Assembly: GCA_039519185.1 (NCBI GenBank) | Contig: CM076848.1 | Location: 121,410,989 to 121,474,988 of the forward strand | DNA length: 64,000 bases | Direction of reading: 5' to 3' | From: Astragalus membranaceus | Taxonomy: Eukaryota; Streptophyta; Magnoliopsida; Fabales; Fabaceae | In this document: piece after piece, positions 53,304 to 64,000 of the stretch | Numbering within the stretch: position 1 is the first letter of the stretch | Layout of the letters: each line of letters begins with the position of its first letter | Translations under genes and position numbers: made by a program | The notes under the pieces: model-generated | What the model was told of the DNA's origin: nothing | Database searches by the model: none | The model's input: only the letters and a program-made list of their open reading frames with translations

Positions 53304-55844
53304 ATGCGGGGCAAGAATTCACAAGATTTGTTGTTTGATCCAGAGATTGAAATATCGGCAAAGGCAAATCGGAAGCTAGCAAAGCAACAGACCCAGAGAG
53401 AGTCTCAGGGTCAATCAGTTTTGACCTCTATTTCGGAAGATCCGCCAACACAGGAGGAAGTAATGGGCGAAAATCCACCTCCAAGGCGCACTCTCAGTGA
53501 CTTTGGGAGGAGAAATCAAGGCGTTCAAGCCTACACCTTTCAACCAGTGGGAGCTGCTTCATTTGACATCAAGTCTTCTGTTCTTAGTGCCTTGAAATCA
53601 AAGCAGTTTTCAGGGTCAGATGCTGAAAACCCCAACCAACACTTGTTCCAATTCTATGAGATTTGTGGAACCACAAATCCTGAGGGAGTCAATCAAGATT
53701 CCAAGAAGATGCGCCTATTTCAATTTACCTTAACGGGTAGGGCAAAGGATTGGCTAAATACTATCCCAGCAGGAGCTGTCAATACTTGGAGCGACCTTGA
53801 AAATAAGTTCTTAGAAAGGTTCATCCGAATTTCAAAGTTTATCAAGAAACGGGCAGAAATATCAAACTTTGAGCAAGGGGATGCAAAATCTCTATATGAT
53901 GCATGGTAAAGATTCAAATTGTTGTTAAAAAAATGTCGAGACCATGGTAATGATTATTTTCTACAGTTGAAAACCTTCTGTCATGGTTTGCGACCTCAAA
54001 CAAGGATGATGTTAGATGCGTAAGCAAGAGGATCTTTAGGCACTAAAACCTGGGAGGAAGCAAAACAGTTGGTGGAGGATATGGCTTCAAATGAGTACAG
54101 AATTCAAAATGACCGGCGAGCTGTAGTTAAAAAGGGTATGTTGGAGTTGGACTCTAACAGTGCGGTGTTGGTTCAACAAAAGCTAATGTCTCTTCAAATT
54201 GAATCTCTTACTAAACAATTAGCTCCTGCTTTTGAAGTTGGTTCTAAAACTCAAGCAACTGCTCAAGCTGTGCAAGTTGGTAGGTGCAACTATTGTGGTA
54301 GAGAAGCCCATGAGGGTGACTGTGCAACTCATGGAGAAGCTATTGAGCAAGCCAGTTATAAGGGGAACTTTCAAAAACAAGGCGGGAACCCGTATTCTAA
54401 CACCTATAATCCGGGGTGGAAGAATCATCCCAACTTCTCTTGGAGAAATAATGATGCCTCGGGTTCAAGTCAACAACAACAGTCTCAGACACCTACTCAA
54501 CAACAAAAGAAACCTTCTCATTTGGAAGATGCTCTGACCCAATTCATGCAAATGACCAAGACCACTTTCCAATCTCAAGAGCAAGCTATGAAAAATATGG
54601 AGAAAAACCATGAAGCTTGTATGAAGAACTTGGAGATTCAGATTGGCCAGTTGTCAAAGCAGCTTGCTGAAACATCTAATAGTGGCTTTCCTGCTAGTAC
54701 TATTGATAACCCTAACAATGAAAGTTGCAAGGCTATTTCATTGAGAATTGGTAAGGAGTTGAACCCCATTGAAGTGACCAAACCCAAGCCTAGAGAGGAA
54801 AGTAGTGAAAATGAGGTGTTGAGTGTGGAGTTGAATAAAGAATATGAAGAAGTTGAATATGAGTTGAGTGAAAAAGAAAAAGGAAAAAAGAGTGAACAAC
54901 ATAAAAGTGAGATGGGAGAGAAGCCCCAAGTGAGCCCACCTTATGTGAAGTTGCCCTATCCAAATTTGAATAAGAAGAAAGAGAAAGAGGAGAAATTCAC
55001 TAAGTTCATGGAGATTTTTTCTCTTGTCCAAATCAACATTCCTTTTGCGGAAGCCTTAGAGCAAATGCCCACTTATGCAAAATTTATGAAGGAATTGTTG
55101 ACCATGAAGAGGAGATTCAAAGAAGATGAAACGGTAGCTTTAACTGAGGAGTGTAGTGCCATTATTCAAAGAAAACTTCCTCCAAAGTTGAAAGATCCCG
55201 CGAGTTTCACCATACCTTGCGCAATTAGTAACTTAACTATTGGCAAAGCTCTTTGTGACTTGGGAGCAAGCATTAATTTGATGCCATTGTCTATGTTGAA
55301 GAGGCTTGGAGGCGGTGAGGTGAAACCAACTAGGATGTCTTTGCAACTTGCTGATAGATGTATAAAGCACCCTTATGGAGTCTTAGAAGATGTTTTGGTA
55401 AGAGTTGACAAATTTCTATTTCCTATTGATTTTGTGATTCTCGACATGGAGGAAGATGCAGAGGTACAACTTCTCCTTGGTAGACCATTTTTAGCCACTG
55501 GGCGAGCCTTGATAGATGTGCAACAAGGTAAACTAATTTTAAGGTTCCAAGATGAGAAGGTGACTTTTAATGTTTTTGAAGCTATGCGCCATCCTGATGA
55601 CAAAGGCCAATGTTTTAGGGTGGATGTGATTGAAAACTCGGTGCAAGAAACCTTTAGACATGAATTACCCTCTCCTGCATTAGAGAAGGTAATTGTGAAC
55701 TCTATTGGGGAATTAGATGAGAACTTGGGAAGTGAAATAGAAGACTGCATTTTACAATTTGAAGCTTCCCAAGTAGAGAGAGTTTACAAGAAAAAAGAAG
55801 AGTTGACTAGGGGGAGAGTCCAGAAAAAAGAACTCCAGAATTGA
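53304..55844 (+). pseudogene. gag-pol: Element G gag-protease, two in-frame stops
   Basis: The first ATG in frame is 53304 (MRGKNSQDLL). A Gag core follows with FSGSDAENPNQHLFQFYEIC and GRAKDWLNTIPAGAVNTW (about residues 100-165). TAA stops at 53907-53909 and 54021-54023 interrupt an otherwise continuous frame that goes on to 55844. Further on come EEAKQLVEDMASNEY (Athila-like), a zinc knuckle CNYCGREAHEGDC (about 54289), Gln-rich and Lys/Glu-rich linkers, and an aspartic protease with DLGASINLMPLS (about 55258) and LLLGRPFLATGRALIDV. Typical Athila order. Only the two nonsense codons break about 846 codons. Confidence 0.85.
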
Positions 55845-57450
55845 AACAACTCCCTTCTCATTTAAAGTGTAACTTCCTTGGGAATGTTGATCTATATCCA
55901 GCTATCATTAGTAGTTCCTTAACCAAGTTGGAAGAGGAAAAACTGAAAAGGGTGCTAAGCAGTAACAAAACTGCTTTAGGTTGGACTATCTCCGACCTTA
56001 AGGGGATTAGTCCGGCATTTTGCATGCATAAGATCAAACTCGAGGAAGAATTCAAGCCGGTGATTCAACCACAGCGAAGATTAAATCCTACAATGAAAGA
56101 GGTGGTGAAGAAGGAATGAGTCTGGTTCATGTGGTTCCCAAGACGGGTGGTATGACAGTTATCAGAAATGAAAGGAATGAGCTAATTCCTACTCGCACAG
56201 TCACAGGCTGAAGGACGTGCATTGACTCTCGGAGGCTAAAAGCCACCCGGAAGGACCACTTCCCATTACCATTCATGGATCAGATGCTGGAGAGGTTGGT
56301 TGGACAAGTTTTTATTGCTTCCTGGATGGAAACTCTGGGTACAACCAAATAGAAGTTGATCCCGAAGATCAAGAGAAGACCGCTTTTACAAGTCCTTTTG
56401 GTGTGTTTTCATATCGGAGGATGCCCTTTGGTTTATGCAACACTTCGGCAACTTTTCAAAGGTGCATGCTTTCTTTATTCTCTGATATGATGGAAAATGC
56501 TATTGAGGTATTTATGGATGACTTTTCTGTTTTTGGACCTTGCTATGATTCATGTTTATCTAATCTTGATGCAGTTTTGAAGAGGTGCACTGAAACCAAT
56601 TTAGTTTTGAATTGGGAAAAGTGTCACTTTATGGTCCAAGAGGGCATTGTGTTTGGCCATAAAATCTCTGCAAAAGACATTGAGGTTGACCAAGCAAAAA
56701 TTGAAGTAATAGAAAATCTACCCCCTTCTCTGAATGTAAAAGGAGTGAGAAGTTTTTTAGGACACGCCGGATTTTATCGACGTTTCATAAAAGACTTCTC
56801 TAAGATTGCAAAACCTTTATGCAATCTACTTGTTAAGGAGACTGATTTTGTTTTTGATAATGATTGTCTCTGTGCTTTTATGTGTGATGCTAGTGATTAT
56901 GCAGTGGGTGCTGTGCTGGGGCAGAGATCAGAGAAATTTTTTCATGTTATATATTATGCTAGCAAGATTTTAAATGAGAATCAAGTAAATTATGCAACAA
57001 CTGAAAAAGAATTGCTAGCCTTAGCGTTTGTATTGGAAAAATTTCGTTCCTATTTGGTTTGATCTAAAGTGATTGTTTTCACCGACCATGCTGCAATAAA
57101 ATATTTACTAACCAAGGGCGAGTGTAAGCCTTGACTCCTTAGATGGATTTTGCTTTTGCAGGAATTTGACTTAGAGATCAAGGACAAAAAGGGGAGTGAG
57201 AATGTGGTAGCAGATCATTTGTCTAGACTGCATAACAAGGAAGTGAGTGCTCGGGAAAATGAAATGATTGAAGAGTTCCCAGATGAGAAGTTGTTTGCAA
57301 TTGAAGAAAGACCGTGGTTTCCTGACATAGCAAATTATAAGGCAGTCGGAATGGTACTGGAAGACTTCACTTGGCAACAAAACAAGGAGTTCCTCCGAGA
57401 TGCCCAACATTACCTTTGGGATGATCCATTTCTCTTTAAAATTGGGACGG
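55841..57450 (+). pseudogene. pol: Element G RT-RNase H relic
   Basis: Starts with KLEEEKLKRVLSSNKTALGWTI and ISPAFCMHKI, then breaks near 56118 with a loss of about 15 codons. RT pieces follow in several frames: VHVVPKTGGMTVI, a TGA at about 56210, RKDHFPLPFMDQMLERL, a frameshift near 56310, then an open segment 56403-57062 with MPFGLCNTSATFQRCM and catalytic FMDDFSVFG (56514 on). About 27 codons are missing before RNase H MCDASDYAVGAVLG (56880). Stops at 57060 and about 57134, then ENVVADHLSRLH. The frame leads toward the pre-integrase linker (WFPDIANY, LWDDPFLFKIG) and is cut by J at 57462. Confidence 0.85.
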
Positions 57451-57461
57451 ACGCCTTTTTT

Positions 57462-60400
57462 TGTAACATCCTCTTGATTCTCACTTCCACAAAAGCCACA
57501 TTCTCATTTTCATAAAAAACACAAACCACACTTTTTATGAAATTGAGAGAGAGGAGAGTGGGTCGAAGAGAGAGTGAGGTGGAAGCTTCACTTCCATGGC
57601 AACTAATGAGAGTATTGTGCTGAATGTTCATATTTTATACTTCCATCTCATCTTTCAACATGCAAGAACATCATATATACACGCATAAACTGGGAGAAGA
57701 GAAAAGATTGGGAGTGAAACCCATTTTCACTTCCTCAACCCCAAACTACTCTACAAACACTAACCCCAACGTCATTGTTTCTTCTACTCACCCCCATTTC
57801 AGTTTTAGTCACCTCTTTTAACTTTTCTCCAAGAACCAGAATCTGCAATACACACCAATCCTATCTTAAATGCTTTGCATGCTTAGTTTTATGAGGTGTT
57901 AAGTTAGTGGAGGTGTTAGAAGCTTAAATGAATGAGATTGAAGCTTGGAATTGGACTCTTGGGGCTGAAGGTCGAACGCATGAAGTGATGGGAAGAGAGT
58001 TTTGTTGAATGGAAATTCTGTTGGTAACTATTACTTTTGTTCAGTTTCGGATTTGGGTGTTTCATCTCGTCAAATCGGTTTCAAAATTTCGGTCAAGCTG
58101 TCCACTCATGGTGACCAAAGCCACCCAAGTTGCATGTTCGCATTCTCACTACCATTGAGCATTAGGATCTGTTCTAAACCAAACAATTCATCCAATTTCA
58201 GTTGTGAAACTTGCATTCAATCTTTGGATTTGTGGGTTTCGAATAGGTGTTCATTGGAGAGCTTTAGGAGGAGTTTTTGGGTGCTTGCATCGTTGTTTTG
58301 CTGAACTTCTTACTTCCTCTTCGAGTTCAAGTGAGTTCTTTATTCTGTTTTGTGTTTGATTGACATGCATGTTGAATTTAGGAGTGTATTCTGAGTTCTG
58401 GAAGTTGCATGATACTAGTGGATGACTTAGAACTAATGATATGCTGAAATATCGAAATTGTGGGAGCTGAGTTTGATTTGGACAGTTTCGGAGCGATTCC
58501 GGAAATAATTCGTGAGTTGGTGTTGTGGTCGAATCCTTGAAGTCTCGGCAAATAGGTGAGTTCTATACTCACTAGAATTAAAATTGTATGTGTTGTGAAT
58601 TCTGGATCGAGTCCCGCGTTTATAAAAATCCGGTGCGAAACCGTTTTGCGAAAATATCGTTTGAATCATAAGGTTGATGAATTGTTGGACTGAAACTTAT
58701 GAATTGGCATATCATGATTATTGATTGATGTGTGTTGATTGTTGACTTGTTTGACTGTGTTTTATGGGCTGGTAAAGTGGAAGTTTCAATCGGAATTAAG
58801 CGGAATCGCGGTTTTCGCACGAAACCGCCAAATTCTGCTTACTGTCAGTCCACGCGCCACTTGCGCGCCGCGCGCCACTCGCGCGCCACTTGACAGATCC
58901 TACTGTCAGCTCACGCGCCACTTGCGCGCCACGCGCCACTCGCGCGCCACTTTGCAGATTTTCAGCAACCAAACACTGTTTTTCGTTTCGCGATAACTTT
59001 TGACCCGGTGGTCCGATTTCAGTGTTCTCAGATGCGTTGGAAAGATAATAAAAAGGCCTAACTGAATATGTAATAAAAGTAGTGCTATTATCTTGTTGTG
59101 GCTATGACTGAAGTGGTAGTGTCGATCGGGAAGTAATTAGGGATCGGAACGGAATGATACGATAAATGATAGTCACGCACGGATCGTCTGTATGGGCGCA
59201 CGAGTCGTGCGTGGTCTTCGGGTTGCCTATTTTAAAAAGTGTTTTAAATCATTCCGAACGATTCCAATTGCTTTCTAATCCCTCCTTCCACCTTCCCCAA
59301 TGTTTCTATAATTGAATTGCCCTGAATTGAGTGGTAATTGACTGTGATTGGATCCAGGTTATATTACTGCCATGTGATTGGTTGTGTTTGGATTATGTTC
59401 AGGTGCAGTGAATGCTCATGTGATTGACCATTGGTTTCATGTTATGACTGTGTGATTGATATATGTGTTAGACTGACTCATTGAGTAAGGTTATTAAGTT
59501 AAGTTAGCAAACATTAGTAATCCCTGTGAGATCACTAAATTATAAGGTTAAGTTAATAACTAGATCACCTAATGTTAAGAATAAGATTAGGTCATGATGA
59601 AGCTCAGTGAATGAGTATGTTTGCAGGTTAGGCTAAGTGATTGAGCAGTCTTCATTGTTCATTGTTATTGTATATTGTATATGCATCATTGTTTAGGCTC
59701 AGTGATTGAGCATAGTTCATTGTTAGGGTGACGACCCTATTTCAGATTAGTGTGCTGGGGGAGAGGAAGTCATGATCCTTATGAACCTAGGCTCCATTAG
59801 TGACCCACTAGTGATTAGTGGGGACGGGTTCACCGGAAGCTTATTATGCCAAGTGACCGGTGACACGCTAAGAATCATTGTTAGGCTCAGTGATTGAGCA
59901 TAGTTCATTGTTAGGCTCAGTGATTGAGCATAGTTCATTGTTAGGCTCAGTGATTGAGCATAGTTCAGCCACATAGTCAACTTTGAGGACTATGAGTTTT
60001 AGATAATGAATCAAGCATAATTGAACCGAGAGAATTAGTAAGGGGTCGCGATAGAACTCACTGAGACATGTTGTCTCACCCAATCCATTGTTGTTGTTTT
60101 TTAGTTAAGCAGGGAAAGTTGAAGACCGTGAGGCACGGCTATGAAGATGCTTGAGGAGCAGCCACGATCTTTTTCTCTTTATGTCTTGTATTTCAGTTTC
60201 CTTTGTATTTCTGTATTTTGTATTCAGTACCTTAAGACTACTCGATTGTACGACTTATGTATTTCAAGTTGTGAATCGCTTCCGCAGACTTTCGGTTTTG
60301 AGTATTGAACACTAGTTGAGGGTGTAAGGACCGACTTTATTTATAGGCAGTTCAGTTAATTTTTAAGCACGTTTGATGAGTGATTCATCAAAGTTTAGTA

Positions 60401-60493
60401 TGTGTTCAATATGTTAAAAGGAAAGTCACTCTGATGTATGCCAGTAGTGCGCTTCGGTAATTTCTACAAGATAGAAATTAACGGGGTGTTACA
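57462..60493 (+). repeat. Element J 5' LTR, U3 deletion (3032 bp)
   Basis: Keeps TGTAACATCCT, then jumps to CTTGATTCTCAC (equivalent to 61299), so it lacks the U3 with the AT-rich TATA-like run found in the right LTR. It has donor-like TAGGTGAGT (58553-58561), CpG modules (58851-58950 and 59172-59213), 30-bp repeats (59694-59971), a CACCGG...CCGGTG unit (59830-59860) and CTCTGAT (60429-60435). Confidence 0.88.
59694..59971 (+). repeat. 30-bp repeat GGCTCAGTGATTGAGCATAG in J LTR
   Basis: One copy near 59695 and three head-to-tail copies from 59882 (59882, 59912, 59942). GCTCAGTGATTGAGC is itself an inverted repeat (GCTCA...TGAGC). Confidence 0.9.
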
Positions 60494-60495
60494 AT

Positions 60496-60507
60496 TGGTA
60501 TCAGAGC
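60496..60507 (+). promoter_or_regulatory. Element J primer-binding site
   Basis: TGGTATCAGAGC, 2 nt after the LTR end. Confidence 0.9.
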
Positions 60508-60608
60508 AGTTCGACCTAGTCGGGCTTAGAATTCAAGAGTCTCTTACGTCTTCTAAGTGTGATTCCTCTTAATATGCTATTAGAAATTGAGCCTGATCAA
60601 CTCAATAC

Positions 60609-60626
60609 TTTGTGCATATTTCGCAG
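60609..60626 (+). promoter_or_regulatory. Possible 3' splice acceptor before gag (J)
   Basis: TTTGTGCATATTTCGCAG ends 4 nt before the gag ATG, the same as in H. With the donor at 58556 the intron would be about 2.07 kb. Confidence 0.42.
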
Positions 60627-60630
60627 AATC

Positions 60631-60936
60631 ATGGCTGGTAGAGGTAGGGGAAGCGTCACCGTCGATCCACACTTCGAATGGATGCAGAAGGTCATCGAGG
60701 CGCAGCAGAAGATGATGGATGATATGATGTTGATGCAACAACAGCAGATGGCTCAGATGGCCCAGATGCATCAAGGAAGGGCATTATGCCGATGAATGTC
60801 CAGCAAAGAAGGAGAGCAGAGCGGAGAATGCTACCCCCGCGCCCGGAAGAGTCTATATGTTGGACACTCGGAACAGCAAGGCTGATAATGGTTTGATGAG
60901 AAGTAAGTTTCGTTTAATTTTGAGGACAAAATTTCT
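60631..60936 (+). pseudogene. gag: Element J gag remnant: N-terminus fused to last zinc knuckle
   Basis: ATGGCTGGTAGAGGTAG at 60631 starts MAGRGRGSVTVDPHFEWMQKV, then a Met/Gln-rich helix (MMDDMMLMQQQQMAQMAQM). At about 60770 it joins, out of frame, GHYADECPAKKE, the end of a zinc knuckle. RVYMLDTRN and DNGLMRSKF (linker) follow and then pre-tract sequence. The capsid, protease, RT, RNase H and integrase are deleted. The short open frame stops at 60795. Confidence 0.85.
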
Positions 60937-60951
60937 AAAAGTTGGGGTGAT
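60937..60951 (+). promoter_or_regulatory. Element J polypurine tract
   Basis: AAAAGTTGGGGTGAT before the right LTR; it has GGTGA in place of GGAGA. Confidence 0.75.
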
Positions 60952-61066
60952 TGTAACATCCCCAATTTTTTTAGAAGCTTCGTCTATTATTATTCTAGTA
61001 ACGGCTATAGATTAAGTAATTATATGATCGATATTAGTAAAATGACTAAATATGTTTTTAACATAA

Positions 61067-61104
<38 letters not shown>

Positions 61105-63196
61105 AGGATAAGAAATAATTATTTAATGACTAAGTGAAATATTTGTGTGCTTGTTTGCTAGTTAAATTAATTTTAATGGGGTAATGAATTGTGGGTGGTG
61201 CAAATAGTGGTGAATTGAGTTCAAGCCAAGCCCAGAATTATTTTTCTCAATCAACCCACTCCCACTTGTTTCTCCTTCAGCTGACCATCATTAAGACACT
61301 TGATTCTCACTTCCACAAAAGCCACATTCTCATTTTCATCAAAAACACAAACCACACTTTTTATGAAATTGAGAGAGAGGAGAGTGGGTCGAAGAGAGAG
61401 TGAGGTGGAAGCTTCACTTCCATGGCAACTAGTGAGAGTATTGTGCTGAATGTTCATATTTTATACTTCCATCTCATCTTTCAACATGCAAGAACATCAT
61501 ATATACACGCATAAACTGGGAGAAGAGAAAAGATTGGGAGTGAAACCCATTTTCACTTCCTCAACCCCAAACTACTCTACAAACACTAACCCCAACGTCA
61601 TTGTTTCTTCTACTCACCCCCATTTCAGTTTTAGTCACCTCTTTTAACTTTTCTCCAAGACCCAGAATCTGCAATACACACCAATCCTATCTCAAATGCT
61701 TTGCATGCTTAGTTTTATGAAGTGTTAAGTTAGTGGAGGTGTTAGAAGCTTAAAGGAATGAGATTGAAGCTTGGAATTGGACTCTTGGGGCTGAAGGTTG
61801 AACGCATGAAGTGATGGGAAGAGAGTTTTGTTGAATGGAAATTCTGTTGGTAACTATTACTTTTGTTCAGTTTCGGATTTGGGTGTTTCATCTCGTCAAA
61901 TCGGTTTCAAAATTTCGGTCAAGCTGTCCACTCATGGTGACCAAAGCCACCCAAGTTGCATGTTCGCATTCTCACTACCATTGAGCATTAGGATCTGTTT
62001 TAAACCAAACAATTCATCCAATTTCAGTTGTGAAACTTGCATTCAATCTTTGGATTTGTGGGTTTCGAATAGGTGTTCATTGGAGAGCTTTAGGAGGAGT
62101 TTTTGGGTGCTTGCATCGTTGTTTTGCTGAACTTCTTACTTCCTCTTCGAGTTCAAGTGAGTTCTTTATTCTGTTTTGTGTTTGATTGACATGCATGTTG
62201 AATTTAGGAGTGTATTCTGAGTTCTGGAAGTTGCATGATACTAGTGGATGACTTAGAACTAATGACATGCTGAAATATCGAAATTGTGGGAGCTGAGTTT
62301 GATTTGGACAGTTTCGGAGCGATTCCGGAAATAATTCGTGAGTTGGTGTTGTGGTCGAATCCTTGAAGTCTCGGCAAATAGGTGAGTTCTATACTTACTA
62401 GAATTAAAATTGTATGTGTTGTGAATTCTGGATCGAGTCCCGCGTTTATAAAAATCCGGTGCGAAACCGTTTTGCGAAAATATCGTTTGAATCATAAGGT
62501 TGATGAATTGTTGGACTAAAACTTATGAATTGGCATATCATGATTATTGATTGATGTGTGTTGATTGTTGACTTGTTTGACTGTGTTTTATGGGCTGGTA
62601 AAGTGGAAGTTTCAATCGGAATTAAGCGGAATCGCGGTTTTCGCACGAAACCGCCAAATTCTGCTTACTGTAAGTCCACGCGCCACTTGCGCGCCGCGCG
62701 CCACTCGCGCGCCACTTGACAGATCCTACTGTCAGCTCACGCGCCACTTGCGCGCCACGCGCCACTCGCGCGCCACTTTGCAGATTTTCAGCAACCAAAC
62801 ACTGTTTTTCGTTTCGCGATAACTTTTGACCCGGTGGTCCGATTTCAGTGTTCTCAGATGCGTTGGAAAGATAATAAGAAGGCCTAACTGAATATGTAAT
62901 AAAATTAGTGCTATTATCTTGTTGTGGCTATGACTGAAGTGGTAGTGTCGATCGGGAAGTAATTAGGGATCGGAACGGAATGATACGATAAATGATAGTC
63001 ACGCACGGATCGTCTGTATGGGCGCACGAGTCGTGCGTGGTCTTCGGGTTGCCTATTTTAAAAAGTGTTTTAAATCATTCCGAACGATTCCAATTGCTTT
63101 CTAATCCCTCCTTCCACCTTCCCCAATGTTTCTATAATTGAATTGCCCTGAATTGAGTGGTAATTGACTGTGATTGGATCCAGGTTATATTAGTGC
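60952..63196 (+). repeat. Element J 3' LTR, first 2245 bp
   Basis: Starts TGTAACATCCCC with a complete U3 including an (AT)n TATA-like run (61071-61097). From 61299 it parallels 57473 on. K interrupts it at 63197 after AGTGC; the rest would be beyond the window. Confidence 0.9.
61071..61097. repeat. (AT)n run in J 3' LTR U3
   Basis: About 13 AT units near 120 bp from the LTR start, the position of TATA elements in related LTRs. Deleted from the left LTR. Confidence 0.85.
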
Positions 63197-64000
63197 TGTA
63201 ACACCCCCTTTCTACCCCATGATTTACACGTCACTTATCAGAGTAAAACTTTTTCGCAAAAATTAATTTAACTGATAGAAAGGAAATGCCACGTCGTTAT
63301 TAACAAAAAGAACGTCCAGTTGTCTTCATTAAGTTTGCGCAATCATCCTCATAAAAATTTCGACCATCACCCGTCATAAAATTAAACTCCCAGAGTTACG
63401 TCACAGCGGAAAATAAACCACACTCACTAAATACCGCTCAAACACGTATCACGCCATCAACAAAAATATGAAACAATTTATTATTTAAATAATAATGTTA
63501 AACACGCCCCCTAGGTGTCACAGTATCAGAGAGCGACTCAACAGACATCCCAATAGCTATAAAGGAAGACAGCATGTCCTTCACTCGCAGTTACCTGCAG
63601 CGTTGCCACAATAGAGCAACATTCCAAGCAGAAGGGGTGAGAATTTTCAACAAAACATAATTAAGCATACAGTAGAGTAATATGAGCAAACTATCACATA
63701 ACATCATCATTATTCATCAACTCCGTCGTCACCACACACCAACCAAAGTCATAATCACATCACCAGTCATAAAAATGTATGCGCATGAAAATGCAACCCA
63801 CACCTGGGCATATGCATGATGGTACCATACTCGTCATAAACAGCCACTTGGGCACATCGTCACTGGTTTTCGTCAATAAGAGGCCGAAGCCTATTCGTCA
63901 CAATATGCACATGCTATGAGACACTATGGAACACATGTGCAAACACCAATTCACTCACCCGGAGTACTCGTCATCGTCATCATAGAACACTCATAGAGTG
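63197..64000 (-). mobile_element. Element K: C-family LTR (minus), runs off window
   Basis: TGTAACACCCCC start, clearly related to C LTRs but diverged. It shares TTTACACGTCA, TATCAGAG (63236-63243), GTATCAGAG (63523-63531), CTGCAGCGTTGCCACAATAG and AGGCCGAAGCC (one copy, against three in C). The left 5 bp AGTGC may be its target duplication. Nothing says whether it is solo or full-length. Confidence 0.85.

Larger units (their letters stand above)
52166..57461 (+). mobile_element. Element G: decayed Athila-like element, truncated on the right by J
   Basis: Includes the LTR part, primer site, gag-protease and RT-RNase H remnants. Its integrase, 3' region and 3' LTR would lie beyond J, outside the window. 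The last 5 bp before J are TTTTT, a possible target duplication that cannot be checked. Confidence 0.8.
57462..63196 (+). mobile_element. Element J: internally deleted chromovirus, 3' LTR cut by K
   Basis: Two LTRs surround an interior of only 458 bp (60494-60951) with primer site, start of gag, a knuckle scrap and a polypurine tract. Gag start and primer region match H and F. The left LTR lacks 336 bp of U3; the right LTR is complete at its start but interrupted by K at 63197. The LTR copies are nearly identical where both exist. Confidence 0.88.

Noticed and set aside
57624..58304. Frames in J LTR with Ser/His/Thr-rich products (also 61450-62130)
   Set aside because: Present in both LTR copies, with no domain. 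They fall in the presumed leader exon, but length and start context are unremarkable.

Overview
This window is plant nuclear DNA made almost entirely of nested LTR retrotransposons. I found no host gene, rRNA, tRNA or CRISPR array that I can defend. The elements are long-LTR Ty3/gypsy chromoviruses (LTRs of about 2.1-2.9 kb, initiator tRNA-Met primer sites, TG...CA ends, 5-bp target duplications, a gag-pol with a C-terminal chromodomain-like tail, best matching the Tekay/Del lineage). There is also one Athila-like element, the 3' end of a probable Tat/Ogre-like element and a Ty1/copia LTR scrap. This suggests repeat-rich, probably pericentromeric chromatin of a dicot. The gag and pol wording reminds me of legume elements, but I hold that weakly.

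Left block (1-19171): LTR remnant D (minus) is interrupted by element A (plus, 1-18050, 5' LTR cut by the window edge). A is interrupted inside its first gag zinc knuckle by solo LTR B (minus, 1558-11983, duplication CTGGC). B is interrupted by C (minus, 2032-9867, duplication AGTTA), a non-autonomous LARD-type element with two 2324-bp LTRs and a non-coding interior. That is four levels of nesting.

Middle block (19172-50962): a copia LTR scrap, then element X, rich in 89-bp and 107-bp tandem repeats. X holds element F (plus, 21606-40841, decayed gag-pol), which holds element E (plus, 25376-35674, duplication AGAGG, near-complete gag-pol with three lesions). F is flanked by a 416-bp duplication of X instead of a 5-bp one. 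X also holds H (minus, 42387-50962, duplication GGGCT) with an open pol and a broken gag, inserted 7 bp before the start of the X 3' LTR.

Right block (50963-64000): the X LTR start, about 1 kb of unclassified DNA, then Athila-like G (plus) with gag-protease and decayed RT-RNase H. G is interrupted by J (plus), an internally deleted chromovirus with only 458 bp between its LTRs. The 3' LTR of J is cut by K (minus), an LTR of the C family that runs off the window.

The most interesting shared signals are in the long transcribed leaders of these LTRs. They are a conserved splice-donor-like site in the LTR paired with an acceptor-like site 4-12 nt before the gag ATG; CTCTGAT boxes complementary to the element's own primer-binding site; GC-rich palindromic modules that differ by family but sit in equivalent places; and hairpin-forming repeats whose copy number varies between the two LTRs of one element.
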